From Lachnospiraceae bacterium UBA4317 (GTDB lineage: Bacteria > Bacillota_A > Clostridia > Lachnospirales > Lachnospiraceae), in contig DGUF01000097.1 in NCBI GenBank assembly GCA_002394525.1, positions 1-10,329 on the forward strand: a stretch of 10,329 nt of DNA. Reading direction: 5' to 3'. The position numbers and the translations under genes are program-made. The notes under the pieces are model-generated. The model saw only the letters and a list, made by a program, of their open reading frames with translations, did no database searches and was not told the origin of the DNA. Positions 1 to 5,350 of the stretch are shown in pieces; within the stretch, counting starts at the first letter, position 1; every line of letters begins with the position of its first letter.

Positions 1-43
1 CATGGCCGGAAGGAACTGAACAATAGAATATTGGTATCTGCAG

Positions 44-180
44 GATTTTTCGGGGCAGGGTGAGATTCCCGACTGGCGGTGAGGGCTTTGTTTACAGGGC
101 CTCAAGTCCGCGACCCGCCTATGGCGGCTGACACGGTGAGATTCCGGGACCAACAGTAGAGTCTGGATGGAAGAAAGATC
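44..180 (+). promoter_or_regulatory. FMN riboswitch (RFN element) controlling ribU
   Basis: The aptamer binds flavin mononucleotide in the nascent mRNA and switches off riboflavin synthesis or uptake genes. The conserved 5' core GGGGCAGGGTGAGATTCCC is at 52-70, followed by GACTGGCGGT, a variable arm around 88-110, the CCGCGACCCGC segment, the second GGTGAGATTCC at 135-145, and the 3' core CAGTAGAGTCTGGATGG at 154-170. The closing helix P1 pairs GATTTTTC (44-51) with GAAGAAAGATC (170-180), with a small bulge. The match to the family is unambiguous by eye. A possible -10 box, TAGAAT, at 24-29 would start transcription just before the aptamer, but no convincing -35 is visible. The regulated gene is the riboflavin transporter at 506, which agrees with the ligand. 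Confidence 0.96.
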
Positions 181-183
181 AGT

Positions 184-311
184 GGATGAGCAGCAGCGCG
201 TGTTGACCGCGCCGAGGGACAAAGCCTGCCGGCAGCAGCCGGCACGGAGAAAGCCCTGTGCCCTTTCGGGGCCGGGGATCCATGGCGCAGGCAACAGTCC
301 GGCTCTCATCC
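184..311 (+). other. Structured leader between aptamer and terminator
   Basis: This 150-base stretch separates the FMN aptamer from its terminator, longer than the usual short expression platform. It contains hairpins GCGCG/CGCGC (196-200 with 208-212), TGCCGGC-AGCA-GCCGGCA (227-244) and GCCC/GGGC (260-263 with 269-272). GGATGAG (184-190), just after P1, is perfectly complementary to CTCATCC (305-311), just before the terminator. That pairing would close the whole stretch into one domain and bring aptamer and terminator close together. I see no convincing coding region here; reading frames that cross it overlap the riboswitch context and the terminator. The pairing is seen in the sequence; its role is inference. 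Confidence 0.4.
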
Positions 312-330
312 TCAAGGTTCAGTACAGCAG

Positions 331-360
331 CCCCGTATCGCAGTGATACGGGGTTTTTTT
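331..360 (+). terminator. Intrinsic terminator of the FMN riboswitch leader
   Basis: A perfect 9-base-pair stem CCCCGTATC (331-339) / GATACGGGG (345-353) with loop GCAGT is followed directly by seven T residues. It lies between the FMN aptamer and ribU, so it is most simply the OFF state that forms when FMN is bound. About 145 further leader bases lie between it and the ribU start. I could not identify a clear antiterminator strand. Confidence 0.9.
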
Positions 361-491
361 ACGGTCAGACTGTCCGCGGCTCAGCCCGGACAGCTGCCTG
401 CCAGGCCCTTCACAGGGAGGGCGGAACGGAAACACAGAATAGATTTGTCTGTTTAACAGGAAGACGTCTCCGGATGCAGACCGGGGACAGG

Positions 492-498
492 AAAGGAG
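492..498 (+). promoter_or_regulatory. Ribosome binding site deciding the ribU start
   Basis: AAAGGAG is 1 base from the ATG at 500 but 7 bases from the in-frame ATG at 506. The second spacing is normal for Shine-Dalgarno initiation, so 506 is chosen as the start. Confidence 0.75.
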
Positions 499-505
499 TA
501 TGATC

Positions 506-1267
506 ATGGGAAACGGATTACTTGACGCAGTAAAGGAAAACGGGAGCTTTTTGGGCGTCTGCCTGCTGGCAGTCGTGGGCCTGGTCCTGGTGGCCTACCT
601 GTTTGAGAGGGCGGCCCGTGCCAGGCGCGGAGGGACGGAGAGGATCCTGGCCACCCGCAAGATCGTCATGATCGGTATGTTCTCGGCCCTGTCCGGCATC
701 CTCTACTGCTTTGACTTCTCCATCCCGGTCATCGCTCCGGAGTTTTACAAGCTGGACTTCTCCGAGCTCCCCGCCATGATCGCGGGCTTTGCCTTCGGAC
801 CCGTCGCCGGCGTCCTGGTGGAATTTATCAAGGAGCTGGTCAAGCTGGTCATCAAGGGGACCTCGACCGCCTTTGTCGGCGACCTGGCCAATTTCCTGAT
901 CGGCTGCATGCTGGTCCTTCCGGCCTCCATCATTTATCAGTTTAAAAAATCCAAGACGGGCGCAATCATGGGATGCGTGGCCGGGACAGTCATCATGACG
1001 GTCTTCGGGACCATGTTCAATGCCGTCTACCTGCTGCCGGCCTTCTCAAAGCTCTTCGGCCTGCCCCTGGACGCCATCCTGGGCATGGGCGCCGCCATCA
1101 ACCCCGGCGTAAAGGACCTGACCTCCTTTGTGATCCTCATGGTCGCCCCGATCAACATCATCAAGGGCGTGGGCATTTCCGTACTCACCATGCTGATCTA
1201 CAAGAAGGTCAGTCCCATCATCAAGTACGGCCGGACTATGACCGAGGGCCAGAGCCACAGGGCCTGA
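506..1267 (+). CDS. ribU: Riboflavin ECF transporter S component RibU
   Basis: This is the substrate-binding membrane subunit of an energy-coupling-factor transporter that takes up riboflavin with a shared EcfA-EcfA'-EcfT module, which is not in this window. The 253-residue protein is strongly hydrophobic. After an N-terminal membrane segment at about 14-34 and a basic loop (RAARARRGG) comes the RibU core: LDFSELPAMIAGFAFGP at 83-99, GVLVEFIKELVKL at 102-114, and GTSTAFVGDLANFLIG at 118-133. Further membrane helices lie at about 152-178 and 205-232. The FAFGP..G and GDLANF elements are characteristic of riboflavin S components. The extra N-terminal helix makes it somewhat longer than a minimal RibU. 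It stands alone behind the FMN riboswitch, so the function call rests on both protein motifs and regulation. FMN should repress it at the leader terminator. Confidence 0.94.
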   Translation: MGNGLLDAVKENGSFLGVCLLAVVGLVLVAYLFERAARARRGGTERILATRKIVMIGMFSALSGILYCFDFSIPVIAPEFYKLDFSELPAMIAGFAFGPVAGVLVEFIKELVKLVIKGTSTAFVGDLANFLIGCMLVLPASIIYQFKKSKTGAIMGCVAGTVIMTVFGTMFNAVYLLPAFSKLFGLPLDAILGMGAAINPGVKDLTSFVILMVAPINIIKGVGISVLTMLIYKKVSPIIKYGRTMTEGQSHRA

Positions 1268-1437
1268 GGGCATGACTGTCCCTGATGCGATGCGAAAGTA
1301 AACCAGCTGCCGGAGCCGCAGGGCCTGAGGCTCCCGGGAGGAAGCTCCGGCCGGTGCGCCGGATCTCCGCGGAGCCCTCAGAACGGGAGAAAGCTCCGGC
1401 GGCACAGGATTTCGTGCTTTTCTCCGGCCGCAGATGT
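1268..1437 (+). other. Gene-free spacer with nested inverted repeats
   Basis: No credible gene is seen. The stretch holds several interlocking dyads: CTGAGGCTC (1325-1333) pairs with 1372-1381 with one bulge, CTCCGCGGAG (1365-1374) is a perfect palindrome, and GGAGAAAGC (1386-1394) pairs with 1416-1425 with one bulged T. A near-duplicate CGGGAG(G/A)AAGCTCCGG occurs at about 1335-1350 and 1384-1399. None is followed by a proper T-tract, so I cannot name the ribU terminator; the 1386-1425 hairpin is the best structural candidate. Confidence 0.4.
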
Positions 1438-1465
1438 TTGATTCCCCCGGTAAATGTGCTATGAT
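1438..1465 (+). promoter_or_regulatory. Sigma-A promoter for rpiB
   Basis: TTGATT (1438-1443) and TATGAT (1460-1465) are separated by 16 bases, and TGC immediately before TATGAT gives an extended -10. Predicted transcription starts near 1472, leaving a 5' leader of about 170 bases. This is one of the best promoter matches in the window. Confidence 0.65.
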
Positions 1466-1574
1466 GAAGTCGTTCTGTGCGGCGGACCCCGACCATGACC
1501 GGGTCCTGCGGCTTCTGACCCGGGCTTTCCGGGAAGACCGCGGGTCTGCTTTACAGGCCGGGCAGAGGTCCGGA

Positions 1575-1597
1575 GCCGGGATCATTCCATTCCCGGC
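1575..1597 (+). other. Stem-loop in rpiB 5' leader
   Basis: GCCGGGA (1575-1581) pairs perfectly with TCCCGGC (1591-1597) over a 9-base loop. It is followed by a purine-rich A/G tract leading into the ribosome binding site. Another possible helix, GGACCC/GGGTCC, lies at 1484-1506. The leader resembles no riboswitch class that I recognise. Confidence 0.4.
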
Positions 1598-1642
1598 AAA
1601 AAGGAAAAAGAAAGAGAAAAAAAGACTGAGGAGGAAAAGACA

Positions 1643-2071
1643 ATGATTGCGATCGGATCAGACCACGGCGGCTTCGAGCTTAAGGCAAAAGTGATCAGCC
1701 ATTTGAAAAATAAGGGGATCGAGTGCAGGGACTTCGGGACCTACAGCCTGGATTCCTGTGACTATCCCGAATACGGGCGCGCAGTCGGAGAGGCAGTGGC
1801 CTCCGGCGAATGCGAGAAGGGCATCGTCATCTGCACGACCGGTATCGGCATCTCCATCGCGGCCAACAAGGTCCGCGGCATCCGCTGCGGTCTCTGCCAC
1901 AATACGACCACGGCCCGCCTGACCCGCGAGCACAATAATGCCAATGTCCTTGCGATCGGCGCAGGCATGGTGGGCGAGAATGTCGCCATGGATATTGTGG
2001 ACACCTTCCTTTCGACGGAATTTTCGCAGGGTGAGCGCCACCAGAGAAGGATCGACAAGATCGAGGGCTGA
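1643..2071 (+). CDS. rpiB: Ribose-5-phosphate isomerase B (RpiB/LacAB family)
   Basis: The enzyme interconverts ribose 5-phosphate and ribulose 5-phosphate in the cytosolic pentose phosphate pathway. The 142-residue length is normal for the family. Motifs run in order: IGSDHGG at 4-10 (Asp7 and His8 in the sugar-ring-opening site), YPEYG at 41-45, the catalytic cysteine Cys64 in VICTTGIGISIAANK (62-76), and TREHNNANVLAIGAG at 94-108. The more usual forms are CGTGIG and EHNDANVL, so Thr65 and Asn99 are mild variations. A GAGGAGGA ribosome binding site at 1628-1635, 7 bases from ATG, fixes the start. Its own promoter and downstream terminator suggest a monocistronic unit. Specificity could be for another aldose phosphate (allose, galactose), since family members overlap, but there is no sugar operon around it. 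Confidence 0.93.
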   Translation: MIAIGSDHGGFELKAKVISHLKNKGIECRDFGTYSLDSCDYPEYGRAVGEAVASGECEKGIVICTTGIGISIAANKVRGIRCGLCHNTTTARLTREHNNANVLAIGAGMVGENVAMDIVDTFLSTEFSQGERHQRRIDKIEG

Positions 2072-2080
2072 ATTTAACCG

Positions 2081-2103
2081 ATATGGCAGCGGGACTGCCA
2101 TAT
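2081..2103 (+). other. Perfect hairpin downstream of rpiB
   Basis: ATATGGCAG (2081-2089) and CTGCCATAT (2095-2103) form a perfect 9-base-pair stem with loop CGGGA, 10 bases after the rpiB stop. It is followed by AATAACA rather than T residues, so it is not a standard terminator by itself; it may stabilise the rpiB mRNA 3' end. Its right edge overlaps a TATAAT (2101-2106) that lacks a recognisable -35. Confidence 0.5.
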
Positions 2104-2114
2104 AATAACATATT

Positions 2115-2160
2115 GCAAAGGTCAGGTGGGTGTTCATGCACGCAGGGCCTTTGCTTTTTT
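2115..2160 (+). terminator. Intrinsic terminator between rpiB and tsaE
   Basis: GCAAAGG (2115-2121) pairs with CCTTTGC (2148-2154), followed by six T residues. The 26-base apical part can form a small inner stem (GTG/CAC around 2130-2141). The T-tract ends only 31 bases before the tsaE ATG, so any promoter for tsaE must overlap the terminator or lie upstream of it. It could therefore act as an attenuator as well as the end of rpiB. Confidence 0.7.
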
Positions 2161-2191
2161 GTCTGCATACGACAGAAAGGTTCGTACCCGT

Positions 2192-2638
2192 ATGAATGCT
2201 GTGACGAAGATATATGAGAGCCATAGTCCGGACGAGACGCTGGAGATCGGCAGGAGGATGGGGGAGGAAGCCCGGGCCGGGGAGGTCTATGCCCTGGTCG
2301 GCGACCTGGGTGTAGGCAAGACGGTCTTCACCAAGGGATTTGCCGAGGGCCTGGGGATCGACGAAGCGGTCAACAGCCCCACCTTTACGATCCTGCAGAG
2401 CTATGAGGAGGGGAGGCTTCCCCTCTATCATTTTGATGTCTACCGGATCGAGGAGCCCGAGGAGATGGAGGAGATCGGTCTGGACGAGTATCTGGACGGG
2501 GATGGTGTCTGCCTGATCGAATGGGCCGGAAGGATCGCGGACCTGCTGCCTGAGGATGTCATCATCATCCGGATCGAAAAGGATCTGGAAAAGGGGCTGG
2601 ACTACCGCCGGATCACGCAGATCCGCAACAAGGCCTGA
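2192..2638 (+). CDS. tsaE: t6A biosynthesis ATPase TsaE
   Basis: TsaE is the P-loop ATPase that binds TsaB-TsaD and drives the catalytic cycle making N6-threonylcarbamoyladenosine at position 37 of ANN-decoding tRNAs. The 148-residue protein has a Walker A motif GDLGVGKT at 37-44 (usually GDLGAGKT), SPTFTI at 62-67, HFDVYR at 80-85 and LIEWAGR at 108-114, all in the family's usual order. The start at 2192 gives the normal family length and follows AGAAAGG (2174-2180) by 11 bases. An in-frame GTG at 2126 lies inside the terminator hairpin and is rejected. The stop at 2636-2638 overlaps the ribosome binding site of tsaB, indicating co-transcription and close translational linkage. Confidence 0.95.
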   Translation: MNAVTKIYESHSPDETLEIGRRMGEEARAGEVYALVGDLGVGKTVFTKGFAEGLGIDEAVNSPTFTILQSYEEGRLPLYHFDVYRIEEPEEMEEIGLDEYLDGDGVCLIEWAGRIADLLPEDVIIIRIEKDLEKGLDYRRITQIRNKA

Positions 2639-2651
2639 GGAGGATGGGAAT

Positions 2652-3389
2652 ATGATAATACTTGCAATAGAGGCATCCGGCCCGGTCGCCGGCTGCGCGG
2701 TCCTCGAGGACGGCCTGCTGACCGCGGACTACAATGTTCAATATAAAAAGAAACACTCGCAGAGCCTAGTCCCCATGATGGATGAGGTCAGGCGCATGCT
2801 GGAGCTGGACCTGAAGACCGTGGACGCCATCGCCATCGCCAGGGGCCCCGGATCCTTTACCGGACTCAGGATCGGGGCGGCGACCGCCAAGGGCGCCGCG
2901 ATGGCCATGGACAGGCCGGTCATCCCCGTGCCGACCGTGGATTCCATCGCCTACAACCTCTACGGAACGGAGGGCCTGATCTGCCCCATGATGGATGCCC
3001 GCAGGCAGCAGGTCTACACCGGAATCTATGCCTGGACCAGGGAGGACGGCATTCCCCGCTTCAAGGTCCTCCGCCCCCAGTGCGTCGTCCCGGTCGATGA
3101 GATCGCGGCGGACCTCAATGAGCGCGGCAGGGAGGTCATTTTCCTCGGAGACGGCGTCCCCGTCTACAGAGAGGCCCTGGCCGGCCTGATGCAGGTGCCT
3201 TTTTCCTTTGCGCCCGCCCACCTGGCCCGCCAGCGCGCCGCCGCGGTGGCGGCTCTGGCCTATGCACTCTGGCAGGACCAGGGACAGGCCTGCATGGTAT
3301 CCGCGGATGATTTCAGGCCCGAGTACCTCCGCCTGGCCCAGGCCGAGCAGGAACACAGCGAGCGGAGGAACTTTTCCCTGCTCCTGTGA
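2652..3389 (+). CDS. tsaB: t6A synthase subunit TsaB
   Basis: TsaB is the inactive ASKHA-fold partner that dimerises with TsaD to form the threonylcarbamoyl transferase. The 245-residue length is normal. It begins MIILAIEASG, the degenerate nucleotide-fold start of the family. HSQSLVPMMDEV follows at 35-46, the diagnostic GPGSFTGLRIG is at 65-75, and MDARRQQVY lies near 116-124. The C-terminal PEYLRLAQAE tail is also typical. A GAGGAGG ribosome binding site at 2637-2643 overlaps the tsaE stop, and the gap to the ATG is 13 bases, so the two genes form one transcript. In related genomes rimI commonly follows directly; here an unrelated gene with its own promoter intervenes. Confidence 0.95.
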   Translation: MIILAIEASGPVAGCAVLEDGLLTADYNVQYKKKHSQSLVPMMDEVRRMLELDLKTVDAIAIARGPGSFTGLRIGAATAKGAAMAMDRPVIPVPTVDSIAYNLYGTEGLICPMMDARRQQVYTGIYAWTREDGIPRFKVLRPQCVVPVDEIAADLNERGREVIFLGDGVPVYREALAGLMQVPFSFAPAHLARQRAAAVAALAYALWQDQGQACMVSADDFRPEYLRLAQAEQEHSERRNFSLLL

Positions 3390-3392
3390 AAT

Positions 3393-3406
3393 GAGAGACT
3401 GCTCTC
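3393..3406 (+). other. Small hairpin after tsaB
   Basis: GAGAG (3393-3397) and CTCTC (3402-3406) form a 5-base-pair stem with loop ACTG, followed by TTATGTTCT. It starts 4 bases after the tsaB stop. It could be a weak terminator, but the stem is short and the T-tract poor. Confidence 0.3.
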
Positions 3407-3495
3407 TTATGTTCTGCCTCCGGACTGGGCAGATGACATAAATAAAGTGATCATGCACAAAAAATGCTGAAAAACGGCTGTGGATTTATACGATA

Positions 3496-3537
3496 TGCAT
3501 GAAATGCACAACATATACCCTTCGGATGTGTTATAAT
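3496..3537 (+). promoter_or_regulatory. Extended -10 promoter with dyad for the secreted-protein gene
   Basis: TGTTATAAT (3529-3537) is a perfect -10 hexamer (3532-3537) with the extended TGn element. No good -35 hexamer is present at 16-18 bases. Instead a perfect dyad, TGCAT-GAA-ATGCA (3496-3508), occupies the region just upstream of where a -35 would lie. A factor binding the dyad could substitute for the -35 as an activator, or block the promoter. The -10 is read directly; the operator role is inference. Predicted transcription starts near 3544. Confidence 0.55.
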
Positions 3538-3559
3538 AAATGGGAACCTTTAATGGCAG

Positions 3560-3589
3560 CAGACCGGCTGGCCTGAGCAGCCGGTTCTG
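3560..3589 (+). other. Stem-loop in 5' leader of the secreted-protein gene
   Basis: ACCGGCTG (3563-3570) pairs perfectly with CAGCCGGT (3578-3585) over a 7-base loop. The outer bases CAG (3560-3562) and CTG (3587-3589) extend it past a bulged T. It ends about 25 bases before the AGGAGG ribosome binding site. No T-tract follows, so it is probably an mRNA-stability or translation element rather than a terminator. Confidence 0.45.
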
Positions 3590-3625
3590 ACGTCGGCCTA
3601 CATTTTTATCAGACAGGAGGGTAAT

Positions 3626-4435
3626 ATGAAAAGAAGACTGCAGCAGTTTATCTGCGCACTGGCTGTCCTGTGTCTGGTCGCGGGCTTCGCACCGGTACAG
3701 GCCCAGGCCTACGAGAAAAAAGGGGAGTACCGCATCCACACGGTCTCACAAAACAAGTGGGTGACTGATGCCAAGGAAACCGGGGACTATATTAATGTCT
3801 ATAAGATCAAGGTTCCGGCAGAAGGTTACATCCGCGTGTTTATGAACGATTCGCATTTAACCGAGCACATCCACGGGAATCATATGCCTGATATCGCGTT
3901 ATATGACTCCTACAAAATCGCCGATGAAAATGTCTATATGACCTGTGCTTTCAGGGATGAGACAAATTGGCTGGCAGTGAAGAAGGGCACCTATTACCTG
4001 TCCCCCCGTTATGCAGGGACCAAATTCAGATGGAATTTCCAGAAAAAGTCATCCGGGTCCAACTACTGCATGGCAAAGGCGGAGACGGTGAAGAATGGGA
4101 AAAATTCCGTTCTCTACTACGGTTACGGCTACGAATTCTCCAAGTGGTACAAGGTGAAGCTGACGAAGAAGCAGAAGATCAAGGTCTTTGCAAGACCCAT
4201 GGAATGCAAGCTGGGCAAGCGCAGGAGAAGGGATCCGGGCCCGGGACTGGCCATGGTCATCGTCGACAGCAAGTATAAGAAGGTCGCGACCAGTCATGTC
4301 GCATATTATACGGAGATGACAGGCCTTCTCAACAAGGGAACCTATTACATCCGGCTGGAGCGCCTGCCCGAAGAGCCGGGTACTGACGAAGGCTACGCGA
4401 CCCGTCTGATCTCCTTTACCTGCAAGTGGCAGTAA
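3626..4435 (+). CDS. Secreted protein with two PPC-like beta-sandwich domains
   Basis: I do not recognise a named gene. The 269-residue protein starts MKRRLQQF, has a hydrophobic signal core at 9-22 and a likely signal-peptidase site after AQA (26-28), so it should be exported. No sortase motif, lipobox cysteine or further membrane segment is seen. The mature part looks like two related halves, about 34-140 and 150-268. Each has a 'Y-K-I/V-K-V/L' strand, a charged IRVF/IKVF strand, a DIALYDSYK/MVIVDSKYK strand and a closing KKGTYYLSPRY/NKGTYYIRLER strand. This pattern resembles bacterial pre-peptidase C-terminal (PPC-like) beta-sandwich domains; the match is by pattern only. AGGAGG (3615-3620) fixes the start. 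It interrupts the usual tsaB-rimI adjacency, has its own promoter and is flanked downstream by a strong hairpin. Two hand-counted 60-base lines (3781 and 3901) are 45% and 40% GC against 67% for one in tsaB (3061), which hints at later insertion. Confidence 0.8.
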   Translation: MKRRLQQFICALAVLCLVAGFAPVQAQAYEKKGEYRIHTVSQNKWVTDAKETGDYINVYKIKVPAEGYIRVFMNDSHLTEHIHGNHMPDIALYDSYKIADENVYMTCAFRDETNWLAVKKGTYYLSPRYAGTKFRWNFQKKSSGSNYCMAKAETVKNGKNSVLYYGYGYEFSKWYKVKLTKKQKIKVFARPMECKLGKRRRRDPGPGLAMVIVDSKYKKVATSHVAYYTEMTGLLNKGTYYIRLERLPEEPGTDEGYATRLISFTCKWQ

Positions 4436-4458
4436 GATCTGTATATAATAAGCAGACA

Positions 4459-4487
4459 TTGACAAGAGAGAAGGATAATGGTAGTTT
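4459..4487 (+). promoter_or_regulatory. Candidate promoter for rimI
   Basis: A perfect -35 TTGACA (4459-4464) is followed after 17 bases by TAGTTT (4482-4487), a poor -10 hexamer that is preceded by TGG and so has the extended -10 element. Transcription would start near 4494 and run through the strong hairpin at 4551-4588 before rimI. A separate TATAAT at 4444-4449 has no recognisable -35 and is a weaker alternative. Confidence 0.4.
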
Positions 4488-4527
4488 GTTGCACAGACTG
4501 AAAAAACTGTGACCGCTGGCCCTTCTC
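4468..4527 (+). other. Possible leader structure upstream of rimI
   Basis: GAGAAGG (4468-4474) is perfectly complementary to CCTTCTC (4521-4527), enclosing a second stem CACAG (4492-4496) / CTGTG (4507-4511). The same stretch encodes a seven-codon reading frame, MVVCCTD, at 4478-4501 with a purine-rich GAGAAGG upstream. That spacing is only 3 bases, so translation is doubtful. Whether this is the 3' end of the secreted-protein mRNA or a leader for rimI cannot be decided from the sequence. Confidence 0.3.
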
Positions 4528-4550
4528 CGTGATATCTATCAGAAAAGCAG

Positions 4551-4593
4551 CTCCCTGCTGCGGCCGGAGGACCGGCCGCGGCAGGGAGTTTCT
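4551..4593 (+). terminator. Strong hairpin, probable terminator after the secreted-protein gene
   Basis: CTCCCTGCTGCGGCCGG (4551-4567) pairs with 4572-4588 over the tetraloop AGGA, giving 17 pairs including a single T-G wobble (4559 with 4580). It is followed by TTTCT. The stem is very strong but the T-tract short. It most simply ends the secreted-protein transcript; if transcription starts upstream at 4494, it would act as an attenuator for rimI. Confidence 0.65.
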
Positions 4594-4710
4594 GCCGGAG
4601 CGGCCTGTGGCGGCAATATGGATCGGACTGCCGGCGAAGGAAGTTTCCGGTATTGGCAGACTGGAGACCTTTTCCTGCCGGTCCGCCGGATAACTCGTGG
4701 GATACTGCGG

Positions 4711-5322
4711 ATGGAATATTATATTAGAAGAATGCGGGAAGAGGATATTCCCCAGGTCGTGGAGATCGAGAAAGCGGCCTTTTCACGCCCCTGGTCCAGG
4801 AGCATATTCAAGGCCACCCTCCTGCTCCCCTATGCCGCCTACTATGTGGCAGTGGAGGGAGACGGGGAGAAGGCCGGGGCCCTGCCGGAGCCCGTGGACG
4901 GTCAGGCGGACGGGGGGGATTTCCTGTCGGGGCCTGCGGACGGTCAGGCGGACGGGGCGGATTCCCTGCCGGAGCCTGCGGAAGGCCAGCCGGGCGGAGG
5001 GGAGTTTCCGTCTGAGACCATCATCGGGCTCTGCGGCGTCAAGAAGATCTTTGAAGAGGGCGAGATCAGCAATGTGGCTGTCCACCCGGATCACAGGGGA
5101 CGGGGGATCTCCAGAAAAATGCTGGAAACCCTGATGGAGGAGGCGCAGGCGGACGGAGTGAAGGCCTTTACCCTGGAGGTCCGCGCCGGCAATCAGATCG
5201 CGATCCGGCTCTACGAGAGCCTGGGCTTTCGGACAGAGGGGATCCGGCCCCGCTTTTATGACCATCCCGTCGAGGATGGCTTCATCATGTGGAAGAGACC
5301 AGCCGGGGACGGGAAGGCCTGA
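4711..5322 (+). CDS. rimI: Ribosomal protein S18 N-alpha-acetyltransferase RimI, with repeat insertion
   Basis: RimI is a GNAT-fold enzyme that acetylates the N-terminus of ribosomal protein S18 with acetyl-CoA. From ATG 4711 the protein has 203 residues, about 50 more than a usual RimI. The conserved start YYIRRMREEDIPQVVEIEKA, then FSRPWS, fits the family. EGEISNVAVHPDHRGRGI (116-133) carries the acetyl-CoA loop R129-G-R-G, followed by LEVRAGNQIAIRLYESLGF (155-173) and the C-terminal EDGFIMWKR. Between strands YYVAVEG and TIIGLCGVKK lies a low-complexity insert with three 14-residue tandem repeats (60-101). The fold cores on both sides are intact, so the gene is probably functional. The in-frame ATG at 4618 would add 31 residues without family similarity. 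The ribosome binding site of 4711 is weak (GTGGGA, 4697-4702). Confidence 0.9.
   Translation: MEYYIRRMREEDIPQVVEIEKAAFSRPWSRSIFKATLLLPYAAYYVAVEGDGEKAGALPEPVDGQADGGDFLSGPADGQADGADSLPEPAEGQPGGGEFPSETIIGLCGVKKIFEEGEISNVAVHPDHRGRGISRKMLETLMEEAQADGVKAFTLEVRAGNQIAIRLYESLGFRTEGIRPRFYDHPVEDGFIMWKRPAGDGKA
4888..5013 (+). repeat. Three 42-base in-frame tandem repeats inside rimI
   Basis: Units at 4888-4929, 4930-4971 and 4972-5013 encode EPVDGQADGGDFLS, GPADGQADGADSLP and EPAEGQPGGGEFPS. The first two share a long identical DNA core around GACGGTCAGGCGGACGGGG; the third is more diverged. A partial earlier unit (GALP, 4876-4887) precedes them. Exact 42-base spacing preserves the reading frame. The encoded peptide is acidic, rich in Gly, Ala, Asp and Pro, and likely disordered. 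Confidence 0.92.
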
Positions 5323-5350
5323 TCCGGATGTATTTCTTCATCGCACAATG

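Noticed and set aside
258..503. Small protein encoded between the riboswitch and ribU
   Set aside because: The frame runs straight through the intrinsic terminator and has no conserved-looking peptide or ribosome binding site.
500..505. ATG at 500 as ribU start
   Set aside because: It is only 1 base from the AAAGGAG site; the in-frame ATG at 506 has normal spacing.
1434..1646. Small protein of 70 codons ahead of rpiB
   Set aside because: It begins within the promoter, reads through the A/G-rich leader as a run of Lys and Arg, and has no ribosome binding site.
4618..4710. N-terminal extension of rimI from ATG 4618
   Set aside because: The added 31 residues have no resemblance to RimI, whose conserved sequence begins at the ATG at 4711, and 4618 has no better ribosome binding site.
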